DNA of 64,000 nucleotides from Dethiosulfatarculus sandiegensis (GTDB lineage: Bacteria; Desulfobacterota; Desulfarculia; Desulfarculales; Desulfarculaceae): assembly GCF_000931935.2 (NCBI RefSeq), contig NZ_AZAC01000014.1, positions 62,001 to 126,000 on the forward strand, read 5' to 3'. A model generated the notes under the pieces. It had not been told where the DNA came from and did not search any database. It was given only the letters and a program-made list of their open reading frames with translations. Made by a program: the position numbers and the translations under genes. Each line of letters begins with the position of its first letter. The stretch's first letter is position 1. Of the stretch, positions 50,020 to 59,744 are shown piece after piece.

Positions 50020-51066
50020 TCAGGCCTCAGGCTTGAAGGCCAGTTCAAGCTCAAACACACTCCAGGGAGTCTTTACTTGCCTGGTTTGAATGGGATCAAA
50101 ACCAACCTCGGCCATGGCCCGGGCCAATTCCCCCTTTTGGAACATCATATCCGGCTCGCCCCTCAGCGAAGTGAGCAGCATGGAAAGCACCGCTGCAGAC
50201 GGGCTGGTGCCCTGTTTCTCCATTCCTTCATGGAGGTTTATAAAAACGCCGCCAGGTTTAAGGGCCTCTAAAATGCGCTTCATCATGGCCTTAAGATCAT
50301 GCCTGGCAAAATAAAGGCAGCTGCTGGCCCAGATCAGGTCGTAGTCCCGGCCCGGATCATCAGAGGTAAAGTCTCCCCCCATGGTGTTGAACCTGGCTTC
50401 CAGACCTTCACTTTTGATGTATTTACCGGCTTCCCTAACAACTCCGGGCTGGTCAAATAAAACCCCTTTGGCCTGCTTGAACTCTTTGACCAGGGCCATG
50501 CCCACCAGACCCGGCCCGCCGCCCAGGTCCAGGATTTTTTGGAAATTTTCGTGACCCGGCACCTGTCTCGCGGCCTCTATGGCCAGGGATGTGATCATCA
50601 TGCGCTGGGACGCGGCCAGGCCCTGGCACATGGTTTGCCACATGGCGTCTTCGGTTACCTTGGGCTCCTGGGCTGGCAAAGGGCCTTTTTTGATCTGCTC
50701 CGCCATCTGGTCCAGTCCATCCAGCCAGTAATAGCGGGAGTTATAAAGCATGCCACCCAGAAAAACCGGGCTTTTCCGAAGCAGGTATTGGTTTACAAAG
50801 GCCAGGTTTTGATAGTTTTCGTCTTCTTTTCGCAAAAAGCCTCCCGCTGTGGCCGCATCCAGGAAAATTCGGGTGTTTAGAGGATGCAGGCCCATGCGCC
50901 CGGCCAGTTCCCGGGCTGAGCAGGGCGACTCAAGGTGTTCGAATATTTCAAGTTCCAGTCCCGTCAACAGCACCCAGGACCGGACCGGGGCCACCATCAG
51001 CTCAAAAAGCTCCGCTGCTTTGGGATCAAATCCCAGTTCGGGCAGGCCGGCTGTTTTACCTGTCAT
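50020..51066 (-). CDS. class I O-methyltransferase-like protein (AdoMet, dimerising type)
   Basis: A 348-aa enzyme of the plant/bacterial small-molecule O-methyltransferase type. An N-terminal winged-helix dimerisation domain (VLLTGLELEIFEHLESPCSARELAGRMGL, about 30-70) precedes the SAM domain: KILDLGGGPGLVGMAL (about 178-193), GVLFDQPGVV, YDLIWASSCLYF and ALKPGGVFINLHEG. It starts one base after the stop of the TonB receptor gene, so they form one operon. It may modify a metal chelator taken up by that receptor (inference). Confidence 0.85.
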   Translation of the reverse strand: MTGKTAGLPELGFDPKAAELFELMVAPVRSWVLLTGLELEIFEHLESPCSARELAGRMGLHPLNTRIFLDAATAGGFLRKEDENYQNLAFVNQYLLRKSPVFLGGMLYNSRYYWLDGLDQMAEQIKKGPLPAQEPKVTEDAMWQTMCQGLAASQRMMITSLAIEAARQVPGHENFQKILDLGGGPGLVGMALVKEFKQAKGVLFDQPGVVREAGKYIKSEGLEARFNTMGGDFTSDDPGRDYDLIWASSCLYFARHDLKAMMKRILEALKPGGVFINLHEGMEKQGTSPSAAVLSMLLTSLRGEPDMMFQKGELARAMAEVGFDPIQTRQVKTPWSVFELELAFKPEA

Positions 51067-51067
51067 A

Positions 51068-53167
51068 TTAAAACCTCCAGGTCAGGGTGGCGCCGATTGT
51101 CAGGGGCTCTCCATCCGCAACCACTGTGCCCATGTTGCCATAGGGGGCTGTGTAAACGCTGTACTCGGTGTCAAAGAGGTTCATGGCCCAAAGGCTGATG
51201 TCATAGTGGTCGGTTTGATAACCAAGTCTTATATTCACCAACTCATAGGCATCCTGCTCGGTCTGGTTTTTGGGGTCGCCATAGGCTTGGCCCACACCAT
51301 TTAGCTCCATGCGGCCGAACAATCCACTTGTGTGATTGTACTGAGCCCCCAGGTTGTAGGTGTAGTCGGGTGCGTATTGCAGCTTCTTGCCCGAATAGTC
51401 GTACTGAAAGAGATTGCCCGCGCCGTCTTTTTCCCAGGCCTTCCAATCGTCAATCTCAGCTTGGCTCAGCCCCAGATTGGCAAAGACCTCCAGGCCCTTG
51501 GCCGGAGTTCCCTTGACTGACAATTCAAGTCCGCTCGAATGAGCTTGCGCCGCGTTTCTGATTCTGGCCACCTCGTAGAAGGGATGAACTTCCGAAACCT
51601 GCTTATCCGAAATATCAATGTAAAAAACCGAAAGGTTGACCAGGAGTTTTTTTTCAAACCACTGGGATTTGAGGCCTGCCTCATAATTCCAGGTGTATTC
51701 CGGGTCATAGGTCTTGGCTGTTTCCTGGTGGATCATATCGGCGAAATGGTTGAACCCTCCTGTGAGGTATCCCCTTGAGGCGGAGACATAGAGCATGGCT
51801 TGGTCGTTCAAGTCATAGGACAGGCTGGCCTTGGGTAAAAATTCGTTAAAGCCAAGCTCTTCCTGATAACGGCTTTGCATAAGCCTGTTATTGATCTCGC
51901 CGTCTATTTTCTGTATATCCAGGCGCGCGCCCAGTGTGGCCTTGAAGCCCTGGAAAATACTGTAGGTGGCCTGGCCGAAGAGCCCTTGGGCCTGGGTGTC
52001 CAAGTCTGTGGTTTGTTTATAGATCAATAAGTTGGTCTGATCTTTCATGTTATAGTCATAATCGGTTTTATCCGAAAAGGCGGACACGCCGGCCAGCCAG
52101 CTTGCGGGACCGTTCTCGGGCTTGGAACTGATCCGCATCTCCAGGCTGGCCTGGCGACTGTCCGCTCCAAGGAAGGAGGTTCCGTTGGGGCTGGGCATGA
52201 GCCAACGGTCGCCCAGAGAATCAAAGTTGAAGTCCAGATAACCGCCGACTAAAAGCAGGTCAAAATTGCTGCCCTCATAGTTTGCTTTCAGGTTTTGGGA
52301 ATACCACTCGCGGTTGTAATACTGGTCTTTTATGTCCTGGTTGAGTTTATAGGGATCGGTTTTAAACATCCCCTCGCTGAAGCGATAGATGCCATAGCCC
52401 TCGTCAGACCTGCTGGCAAAGCTGATGAACTGGATATCCCAGGCCTCGGAAGGGGTGAAGCGCAGGTTGAGCCTGCCGTCAAGATGGTCTTTGGAAGCCG
52501 CCTTCTCATCGTCATAGGCCAGGTTTTCCATGTAACCGTCTGATTGCCGGGTCTGCAGGTTTATTCCGGCGTAGAATTTATCCTTTAAGACCGGCCCGCT
52601 CACTCCGGCCTGCAACCTGGTTGTGTTGTATGAGCCATACTCTAAAGTGGCTCTCCCTTTGAGCTGAGTATCGGGCTTTCTGGTGATTACATGGACCAGG
52701 CCCGATTCACTGTTTCGCCCGTAAAGAGTTCCCTGGGGGCCTTTTAAGATCTCCACCCTTTCCACATCCATGAAATTGATTTCCTGCATGGATTGCAAGG
52801 CAAAGGGAATGTCGTCCACGTAAAATCCTGCTGGGGAGTAAATACTGCTGGAGAATGTGGAGACGCCCCTTATAACCAGCATGTTCTGGGTGCCTCCGGC
52901 GCTGATGTACAGATTGGACGACCAGGGCGCCAGCTCCTTGAAATCCCTTATATCAGCCTGTTCCAGCTCATATCCGCTGAACGCATCCAGGGAGGTGGGC
53001 ACCTTTTGAGCGTTTTCGCCTCTTTTCTGGGCAGTGACATTTATCTCGGACAATTGAAAGGCATTGCTTTCCTTGGCCTGGGCCAAGGCGGCCCCGGAGA
53101 AAACAAAAATCAAAAGGGCCGCACCGGTAAAGGACAAGGCCTTTTTTAAGATTTGGCTTTTTTCCAT
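51068..53167 (-). CDS. TonB-dependent outer-membrane receptor
   Basis: A 699-aa protein. Signal peptide about 1-29 (ending AALA). Plug domain: INVTAQKRGENAQKVPTSL, NMLVIRGVSTF, GFYVDDIPF, VERVEILKGPQGTLYGRNS. The 22-strand barrel ends LTIGATLTWRF with terminal Phe. It imports a metal chelate or other ligand with energy from TonB-ExbBD, which are not in the window. The next gene is a methyltransferase and a PchR-like AraC regulator lies divergent, the layout of siderophore or metallophore systems. Confidence 0.93.
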   Translation of the reverse strand: MEKSQILKKALSFTGAALLIFVFSGAALAQAKESNAFQLSEINVTAQKRGENAQKVPTSLDAFSGYELEQADIRDFKELAPWSSNLYISAGGTQNMLVIRGVSTFSSSIYSPAGFYVDDIPFALQSMQEINFMDVERVEILKGPQGTLYGRNSESGLVHVITRKPDTQLKGRATLEYGSYNTTRLQAGVSGPVLKDKFYAGINLQTRQSDGYMENLAYDDEKAASKDHLDGRLNLRFTPSEAWDIQFISFASRSDEGYGIYRFSEGMFKTDPYKLNQDIKDQYYNREWYSQNLKANYEGSNFDLLLVGGYLDFNFDSLGDRWLMPSPNGTSFLGADSRQASLEMRISSKPENGPASWLAGVSAFSDKTDYDYNMKDQTNLLIYKQTTDLDTQAQGLFGQATYSIFQGFKATLGARLDIQKIDGEINNRLMQSRYQEELGFNEFLPKASLSYDLNDQAMLYVSASRGYLTGGFNHFADMIHQETAKTYDPEYTWNYEAGLKSQWFEKKLLVNLSVFYIDISDKQVSEVHPFYEVARIRNAAQAHSSGLELSVKGTPAKGLEVFANLGLSQAEIDDWKAWEKDGAGNLFQYDYSGKKLQYAPDYTYNLGAQYNHTSGLFGRMELNGVGQAYGDPKNQTEQDAYELVNIRLGYQTDHYDISLWAMNLFDTEYSVYTAPYGNMGTVVADGEPLTIGATLTWRF

Positions 53168-53311
53168 TAGAGACTCCTAGATATAAACAACAGGGAAAAG
53201 AAAATGTCGGCCAATCCAGTCCGGCCGAGCTAAGCAACTTGCTCGAACCCATTTTAATTACGCTTGATTTCTCCTCTACTCCCAGAGGGATAAGAGATAC
53301 TCTTAAAGGGA

Positions 53312-53331
53312 TTATTTGAATTGTCAAATAA
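53312..53331. promoter_or_regulatory. candidate operator between TonB receptor and AraC regulator
   Basis: A 20-nt perfect palindrome, TTATTTGA-ATTG-TCAAATAA, in the 219-nt divergent intergenic region, 56 nt before the AraC gene. It is not a Fur box by sequence. Confidence 0.45.
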
Positions 53332-53386
53332 AGTTAAAAATGGTAAATGGAAAAAGTCATACTTAATCTGACCGGGAAACAAGCCC

Positions 53387-54385
53387 ATGCAAAGCGGTGA
53401 TTTTTTTCTTAAGGGACCGGAAGAGAGCTCCGGCTGGACCCCTCTTGAAGAAGAGCGGCTTGATGATTCTTTTAAGGGATTAAAAGTAGACGGATTTCAG
53501 GACGCAGGCCCTGCCAGCCGTACGTTTGAGCTTTTTCCGGGGGCCTGGGGCGCCTTTAACCGGGGGGCCACCAGTAAGGCGGCTCTGGTGGATTATGAGA
53601 TCCAAAACGGCCCGGTCTGCTTTTGGTATTGCCTTTGCGGTGAGGTGAATAACCAGTTCAGCCCCCAGAAGGGGAAGCGGGCCGGGGTGACCCTGGATCA
53701 AGGGCAGTGCGCCCTTTCCTGGCTGGGCAATGCCCGGGGCAGAATCGAGCCTGTTTCAAAAGGTGAAATCTGCTCCTTGAGCCTGCACCTCTCGCCTGGG
53801 CATTTGGCCCGTTTTTTAGGTGCGGAAGAGTTTGACCGCATACCTCGCCTGCTGACCACGCTTTTGGACCAGGCCGACCCCCGGGCCTTCACCCTGGCCA
53901 TGGCCCGCACAAGGGAAATGGATATGGTTTTGAACCGTATTTTAAATTGCCCCTTTCAGGGCAGTCTGGGCAGGCGATATATGGAGAGCAAGGCCACGGA
54001 GCTTTTGTGCCTGCATCTGGCCCAATTGCAGGTCAGTCAAATCAAAAAAGTTCCCGCAGGGCTTAACAGCCGGGATCAGGAAAAGATTCGGGCCGCCAGG
54101 GAGATCTTGCTGGCCAGGATGCAAAATCCGCCCGGCCTGAAGGAACTGGCCCACCTGGTGGGGACCAACGAATTTAAGTTGAAGAAGGGCTTTAACCAGG
54201 TTTTCGGCAGCACTGTTTTTGGGCTTCTCCATGAAAAACGCATGCAAATGGCCCGGGAAATGCTACTCGATGGCAGGGTGAATGTGAGCCAGGCCGCCTG
54301 GGAAGTGGGATATACCAATGTAAGCCATTTTATAACGGCTTTTCGCAAGTGCTTCGGTGTGACACCCGGCGATTTGCTTAAATAA
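53387..54385 (+). CDS. AraC-family regulator, PchR-like
   Basis: A 332-aa transcription factor. The N-terminal ligand domain (about 1-220) includes FWYCLCGEVNNQF and SLSLHLSPGHLARFLGAEEF, as in PchR/YbtA-type regulators of siderophore genes. The C-terminal double helix-turn-helix (about 235-332) shows NPPGLKELAHLVGTNEFKLKKGFNQVFG and VSQAAWEVGYTNVSHFITAFRKCFGVTPGDLL. It probably senses the ligand imported by the divergent TonB receptor and activates that operon. Confidence 0.9.
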   Translation: MQSGDFFLKGPEESSGWTPLEEERLDDSFKGLKVDGFQDAGPASRTFELFPGAWGAFNRGATSKAALVDYEIQNGPVCFWYCLCGEVNNQFSPQKGKRAGVTLDQGQCALSWLGNARGRIEPVSKGEICSLSLHLSPGHLARFLGAEEFDRIPRLLTTLLDQADPRAFTLAMARTREMDMVLNRILNCPFQGSLGRRYMESKATELLCLHLAQLQVSQIKKVPAGLNSRDQEKIRAAREILLARMQNPPGLKELAHLVGTNEFKLKKGFNQVFGSTVFGLLHEKRMQMAREMLLDGRVNVSQAAWEVGYTNVSHFITAFRKCFGVTPGDLLK

Positions 54386-54454
54386 GGTTTTATAGGGCTC
54401 TAAATCGAGGTTTTATGCTATAACTGGGCCCTATTCCTGTAAAAGGGGCCTTTT

Positions 54455-54817
54455 ATGCTTAGAAAAATAAATTTGACTGAAAAGTTCAGCCTTATCAATG
54501 AGACTTGGTCCCCCAAAATAGCAGGCCAAGTCAATGACTGTCATGTTAAGTTGGCCAAGATAAAGGGCGAGTTTGTTTGGCATTCCCATGAAAGTCAGGA
54601 TGAGATGTTCTTGGTGGTCTCCGGTGAGATGGAGCTTCAGACCAGGGACCGGAGCCTGATCCTGACCAGTGGTGAGTTTGTCATTGTTCCCAAGGGGGTG
54701 GAACATCGTCCCGTGGCTCTTGAAGAAACCTGTATCATGTTGTTTGAGCCGCTTGAAACCGTGAATACCGGAGATGTGGAAGACTCTCACACCCAAAAGG
54801 ATCTTGAGTGGATCTGA
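54455..54817 (+). CDS. small cupin protein
   Basis: A 120-aa single-domain cupin. Metal ligands of motif 1: H43, H45, E50 in VWHSHESQDEMFLVVSGEMEL; motif 2: GEFVIVPKGVEHRPV with H84. All four ligands are present, so it likely binds a divalent metal. Function (isomerase, dioxygenase or sensor) cannot be told. It follows the AraC gene by 69 nt in the same direction. Confidence 0.88.
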   Translation: MLRKINLTEKFSLINETWSPKIAGQVNDCHVKLAKIKGEFVWHSHESQDEMFLVVSGEMELQTRDRSLILTSGEFVIVPKGVEHRPVALEETCIMLFEPLETVNTGDVEDSHTQKDLEWI

Positions 54818-54873
54818 GCCTCGGTGCTGGAAAATTCAGGCAGGCCGGGCTCAATGAACAGCGACGGGTCTGA

Positions 54874-55326
54874 TCAGTCTTTATCCTTGTTTCTTTTTTG
54901 AACGGCCCGGTCAAAATCCACCACTTTTCCGTCTGTTTTTTGGTCAGCGCGGGCAGGGTCCACCTGGGCCGCCATGCGTAGGTTTTCAAGCAGCATGGCC
55001 TCCAGATGACTGGCCAGGGAACTCCCTTTTTTTTGGCGTAAAATCCAGAGAATGCCTTCCAGCCGCTCCCGCATCAAAGGGGATATGGGGCTTGGGTCAA
55101 ATGGCGGCAGGCTGAGGTAATCCCTTTTGGAGCGCCCCCTTTCCCAGATAAGCAGGTCCAGGCAGGCGCTGACGGCATGGTGAAAAACCCTGGCAAAACG
55201 TTTGCCCATGGGATGGTTGGTGCGGCTGAGCCAAAGCGCGGTCTCCAGGTAGCTGCGTTCGGAGTTGGTGAGAGCTTCAGGTGACTTGTCCGGCAGATGA
55301 ATCCAGGCTATCTGGCGCTCTTGCAT
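54874..55326 (-). CDS. hypothetical protein
   Basis: A 150-aa soluble, mostly helical protein with an Arg/Lys-rich middle (WERGRSKRDYLSLPPF) and a charged C-terminal tail. No recognised motif, signal or membrane segment. Convergent with the cupin gene. Supported by length, GC-rich codon use like its neighbours and absence of a better reading on the other strand. Confidence 0.55.
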   Translation of the reverse strand: MQERQIAWIHLPDKSPEALTNSERSYLETALWLSRTNHPMGKRFARVFHHAVSACLDLLIWERGRSKRDYLSLPPFDPSPISPLMRERLEGILWILRQKKGSSLASHLEAMLLENLRMAAQVDPARADQKTDGKVVDFDRAVQKRNKDKD

Positions 55327-55925
55327 GACTCTTCTCCAGGTTTGAATTCGGGGTGCTGAACCTCGCTAAAATCCACTATTTTCGGATACTCCGAAGCCTT
55401 TCACCTGACTATGCATTATCTTGGAGCCTCTGCTGGCAAGTGGCAAAGACACCGTGTTTTTTCCTAAGTTTTTAAAGATGCGGCCCCTAAAATTAACTTT
55501 TTGATTGTTTCTCGACTAAATTAGGCCAAATTATTTTTCCGGGCACACCCCTAGGCGCCAAGGCCCATGATCTAAGAATAACCACCTTAGAAGGGTTTGT
55601 CGGGTCTTTTCCTGTAAGTCAAAACAATTGAATGGGGCTTTTAATGGTTTTTAAGCCGACTAAAATACTATAGAATATATAGCCTGAAATATGCATTTTG
55701 CAAAATGCTTGTAAAAAGTAACCCGCCCCTGTTGTTCATTGCTTGCCAAATCTTGTAACTTGGTGATTTTGAAAAATAAAAATAGAAGGAAGGGAAAGGG
55801 GAATTTATTCTATTTTACCCTACTAAAAACATGGAAAGACTTGCAAAATAAATAGTAATGACTACTATTAATATTATTGTCGCCACTGCGCCCCACAGGG
55901 CAACCCAAACAAAAGGAGCCGAAGC
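55327..55925. other. AT-rich region upstream of cooS
   Basis: About 600 bp. No gene is supported. An inverted repeat AATAGTA-ATGAC-TACTATT lies at 55851-55869, 57 nt before the cooS start, a possible regulator site. No match to the CooA half-site pair TGTC...GACA is evident. A short string near 55553-55561 (ACACCCCTA) recalls the composite repeat core but is too short to count. Confidence 0.45.
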
Positions 55926-57971
55926 ATGTCATTGGACGAATCCAAACTCAAAAAAAAGGCCAAGAAGGCCTTGAATCCCAAAGAAGTAACGGTGGATGTG
56001 GCCACCCAGCAGATGCTGGAAAAGGCCCAGCATGATGGAGTGGAAACTATTTTTGACCGGGCCGTGACCATGAAGGCCTGCAACATTGGCGCACAAGGCA
56101 CCTGCTGCAAGGTCTGCTCCCAGGGGCCTTGCCGATTGCCTTTGCCCAAGGGCGGAATTGAAGGGGACGACACCAGAAAAGGGCTTTGCGGAGCAACGCC
56201 CGAAACGATCGCGGCCCGTAACTTCGCCCGTATGGTGGCGGTTGGTTCCGCTGCCCACGGCGACCACGGCCGCGGCGTGGTCGAGACCTTTATAGCCATG
56301 GCCAACCGGGAAACAGAGGACTATTCGGTTCATGACACTGAAAAACTCATGGAAGTGGCTCAGTACCTCAATGTTCCCACCACCATCATGGTTGAGGGTG
56401 AAGACGGGGTGAAGCGGCCCGAGATGCGCGAAACCTACGAACTGGCGAGGGATGTGGGCCAAAAGGCCCTGGCCCAATGGACCAGTCAGGAGGGCGAAAT
56501 CCTCTCCGCCCTGCAGGCCCCTCCGGCCAGGCTGGAGGTGTGGCGGGACCTGGACGTAGTGCCCAGGGGTATTGACCGGGAGATCGTGGAACTTTTACAC
56601 CGCACCCATATGGGGGTGGACCAGGACTACAGAAACCTGGTCAAGCAGTGTTCCAGAGCGGCCCTGGCCGATGGTTGGGGCGGGTCCATGCTGGCCACGG
56701 ACCTGCAGGACATCATGTTCGGCACTCCCTACCCCATGCAGGGCGAGATCAACCTGGGCGTTTTGAAGGAAGACCATGTGAACATACTGGTTCACGGTCA
56801 CGAGCCTCTTCTTTCCGAGATGATTGTCGTGGCCTCCCAAGAGCCGGAGATGCTTGAATACGCCAAACAAAAGGGAGCCAAAGGCATTCTTCTGGCCGGT
56901 ATGTGCTGCACGGCCAATGAGATACTGGTGCGTCACGGCCTGCCGACCGCGGGCAACTACCTGCAACAGGAGCTGGCTATTGTCACCGGAGCAGTGGAAG
57001 CCATGGTGGTGGATGTACAGTGCATCATGGAAAACATCGCCAATGTGGCCGAGTGCTACCACACCAAGATCATAACCACCAATCCCAGGGCCATGATAGA
57101 AAGCGGCAATACTACTCATATTGAGTTTGACGAGCATTCCGCCCTGGAGGACGCCCGTAAAATCGTGCGTCAGGCAGTGGAAAATTTCCCCAACCGAAGG
57201 CCGGGGGTGATGATCCCCAATGCCAAGGAGCCCATGGTGGCCGGTTTTTCCAAGGAGGCCATCAAGTACCACCTGGGCGGCGCTTTCAGAGGTTCTTATA
57301 CGCCTTTGAACGACAATATCATAAACGGCCGCATTCGCGGCATCGCAGGCGTGGTCGGGTGCAACAATGCCCGCACAATGCATGACAGCGGCCATCTGAC
57401 AGTTATCAAGGAACTTTTAAAACAGGATGTTATCGTACTTTCCACCGGCTGCTCGGCCATGGCCTGCGGTAAGGCGGGGCTCTTGGCCCCGGAGTCGGCC
57501 AAGGTCTACTGCGGACCCGGACTGGCCGAGGTCTGCGAGACGGTGGGCATCCCGCCGGTTCTGCATATGGGAGCCTGTGTGGATAACAGCCGCATCCTCA
57601 TGGCCGCCACCGAGGTGGTCAAAGCCGGAGGCCTGGGCAAGGATATAAGCGAGCTGCCCGCGGCCGGAAGCGCACCTGAGTGGATGAGCGAAAAGGCGAT
57701 TGCCATTGGCCATTACTTTGTAGCCAGCGGGGTTTACACTGTCTTTGGCAACGGGCTTCCGGTGACCGGGTCACCTAAGTTCCAGAAGTTCTTGTTTGAG
57801 GAGCTCGAGAATCTCTATGGCGGCAAATGGGACCTTGAGCTTGACCCCTATGCCCACGCCCGCAAAATGATTGAGCACATCAACAAAAAGCGGGCCGCCC
57901 TGGGCCTTGACAAAGGCAAGGAAAGGGTGCTGGTGGACATGGCGGCCAGAAGGGAGCTTGACGCAGCCTGA
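55926..57971 (+). CDS. cooS: anaerobic carbon-monoxide dehydrogenase catalytic subunit
   Basis: A 681-aa Ni-Fe-S enzyme oxidising CO to CO2 (or the reverse). N-terminal cysteines for the D and B clusters: C52, C60, C61, C64, C69 in ACNIGAQGTCCKVCSQGPC and C88. C-cluster region segments: HGHEPLLSEM (His ligand), GMCCTANEIL, VGCNNAR, STGCSAMACGKAG and HMGACVDNSR. All appear intact. AAGGAG lies 7 nt before ATG 55926. No cooF (ferredoxin), cooC (Ni insertion) or acetyl-CoA synthase gene is nearby, so it is a solitary cooS; electron partner unknown. Confidence 0.96.
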   Translation: MSLDESKLKKKAKKALNPKEVTVDVATQQMLEKAQHDGVETIFDRAVTMKACNIGAQGTCCKVCSQGPCRLPLPKGGIEGDDTRKGLCGATPETIAARNFARMVAVGSAAHGDHGRGVVETFIAMANRETEDYSVHDTEKLMEVAQYLNVPTTIMVEGEDGVKRPEMRETYELARDVGQKALAQWTSQEGEILSALQAPPARLEVWRDLDVVPRGIDREIVELLHRTHMGVDQDYRNLVKQCSRAALADGWGGSMLATDLQDIMFGTPYPMQGEINLGVLKEDHVNILVHGHEPLLSEMIVVASQEPEMLEYAKQKGAKGILLAGMCCTANEILVRHGLPTAGNYLQQELAIVTGAVEAMVVDVQCIMENIANVAECYHTKIITTNPRAMIESGNTTHIEFDEHSALEDARKIVRQAVENFPNRRPGVMIPNAKEPMVAGFSKEAIKYHLGGAFRGSYTPLNDNIINGRIRGIAGVVGCNNARTMHDSGHLTVIKELLKQDVIVLSTGCSAMACGKAGLLAPESAKVYCGPGLAEVCETVGIPPVLHMGACVDNSRILMAATEVVKAGGLGKDISELPAAGSAPEWMSEKAIAIGHYFVASGVYTVFGNGLPVTGSPKFQKFLFEELENLYGGKWDLELDPYAHARKMIEHINKKRAALGLDKGKERVLVDMAARRELDAA

Positions 57972-58007
57972 TCCGCTTTGTTTCTTTAATCTAAACCGGT
58001 TAGGATT

Positions 58008-58040
58008 CCGCCTGTTCCCGAGGGAGCAGGCGGTTTTCTA
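58008..58040 (+). terminator. intrinsic terminator of cooS
   Basis: CCGCCTG-TTCCC pairs with GGGAGCAGGCGG and TTTTCT follows. Confidence 0.85.
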
Positions 58041-58090
58041 TTGGGCTTGCTTCAGGTGTGCTATGCTGAATAAAAACAAGGGATGGATCA

Positions 58091-58954
58091 ATGCCTTTTG
58101 TAAAAATATTAAGGGTGCTGGTGGTCCTTATATTGCTGGGCTGTGTGGGGCTTTACGGGGCTGATTACCTGGGAGCCGACCGGTTTGAGCAAAGACACCA
58201 GGATCTTCTCAAGTCCATGCACCATATGGCAGATCAAACCGCGACTGAGCAATATAAAAGGACTGATCTGGCCGACCTGCCGCCTTTAGTGAGACAGTAT
58301 CTTGAAAAGGCGGCGCCTTTAGATCAACCAAAGGCCGAGCTGACAAGAGTCTGGCAAAAAGGACGTATAAAAACCACCGAGGATTCTTCCTGGAGTGATT
58401 TCGAGGCCAGAGAGCACATAACCCTTTCCACCAGACAAATGGTATGGGCCGCAAAGGCAGATCTGGCCCCCCTGACCAAACTCTATATCCTCACCAGTAA
58501 ATTGACGGATTCCGCTCGGGTGGATTCCTGGCTCTGGGGCCTTTTGGAGGTCTCGGATAGAAAAGGCCAGGTGATCAGGGCTTATCTCATGCTCCGCTGG
58601 CTGGCAGAGGCGGTGTGGCATCCGCATGCCCTTTTACCCGGACCTGATCTCAAGTGGGAGCGCACGGTTAAAAAAATAGGTAGCGGCAGGGCGGCCAGGG
58701 TGAGCTTGACCCAGGATGGGATCACGGTCAGTGGAACCTTTCTTTTTGCCGCCTCTAAAGGGGCGCCTTTCTTTTTCCTGGCTGATCCGGGCCCGTTTGC
58801 CGAACTCAGGATTCGTCGCTTTTTCTGCCGCTATTCCGATTGGCGCAAAGAACAAGGCACTTACATACCCTTTCGCATGGAACAGGGCACCAGGTACATG
58901 GTGTCAGACAGATCCATGCTCGAGATAGAACTCCTCAAGCTGGAAAAACCCTGA
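58091..58954 (+). CDS. DUF6544-like protein with N-terminal membrane anchor
   Basis: A 287-aa protein with one N-terminal hydrophobic helix (about 5-24) that may be an anchor or uncleaved signal. The body matches the DUF6544 pattern: LPPLVRQYLEKA, RVWQKGRIKTTEDSSWSDFEAREHIT, FVWAAKADL-like MVWAAKADL, GLLEVSDRKG, RWLAEAVWHPHALLPG. The function of this family is unknown. It is transcribed separately from cooS (terminator between them). Confidence 0.7.
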   Translation: MPFVKILRVLVVLILLGCVGLYGADYLGADRFEQRHQDLLKSMHHMADQTATEQYKRTDLADLPPLVRQYLEKAAPLDQPKAELTRVWQKGRIKTTEDSSWSDFEAREHITLSTRQMVWAAKADLAPLTKLYILTSKLTDSARVDSWLWGLLEVSDRKGQVIRAYLMLRWLAEAVWHPHALLPGPDLKWERTVKKIGSGRAARVSLTQDGITVSGTFLFAASKGAPFFFLADPGPFAELRIRRFFCRYSDWRKEQGTYIPFRMEQGTRYMVSDRSMLEIELLKLEKP

Positions 58955-59744
58955 TTATTCGTGATGTTGGGTGGTAAGCAACGGAATTGTCCGCATACAT
59001 CCATGATTCACCCTTCTTAGGCCGCGGGTTTTTAAAATCGGTTTCAATATCCTTATTACCTGTTAACATTATTATTAACGGTTTGTTTTGGCTGCTTTAT
59101 CATTATAGGTTTTCAAGGCGTCAAACTTTCATCTGATTTCATGGATATGGATTTCATGGAAGGCCCGGCCTGTGGCAGCGGAAAAAGTGGTTTTAGTACG
59201 GCTATTTCATACAAGGTTTTTTCTCCTTTTGCAGCCATAACTGCAGGCAGGGTTGATTATCCGTTTTGTCTGGTCCCGTAAATGTGCTTTCTGGTGATGG
59301 GTTTTGGAGATTGCTAAACAAAAAGTAAAAAAACGATCAGTTAATCTGTTCCGGTTTCGAGTTGACGCGGAATTTGTCCTGCCCGCTGTTCATTGGCATT
59401 GCATGAAAAAGAACATCATCTCTTTCCTTCGGCCTTCCACGAGCAAAATCTTGGCTTAAAACCAGGAACCTTCAGATCTGTATCCGCTCCGTGGGCAGAC
59501 TGACCAAGTCAGTTTCAAAGTAGAACGCCTTGGTTTTATGCAGAGGGTCGGGATTTAAAAAAACCGCCAATGGTTTCAGGTGGCCTTGTTGCTTTTGCGG
59601 TTCTGTCATCATTAGACCATGCCGACTTAAGTCTTGGATCATGAGGTACTGATTAGTCATGACACAACAAGCTTAAATAAATATTAAAATCGGAGATTGG
59701 CGCCTCAAGGCAATACTAATGCATGGGAAGACAGGGATCAGCTG
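58955..59744. other. intergenic region without a supported gene
   Basis: About 790 bp, AT-richer than the coding DNA. A 62-codon minus-strand ORF at 59472-59660 has no ribosome site or recognisable motif and was not accepted. No RNA or repeat is seen; it must hold the promoter of the sensor kinase. Confidence 0.45.

Noticed and set aside
53312..53331. Fur box in the TonB receptor / AraC intergenic region
   Set aside because: The palindrome does not resemble the GATAATGATAATC-type Fur sequence; kept only as a generic operator candidate.
59697..59744. TTG at 59697 as start of the sensor kinase
   Set aside because: The purine-rich stretch lies only 1 nt before it, too close for a ribosome site; ATG 59745 gives a normal N-terminus.
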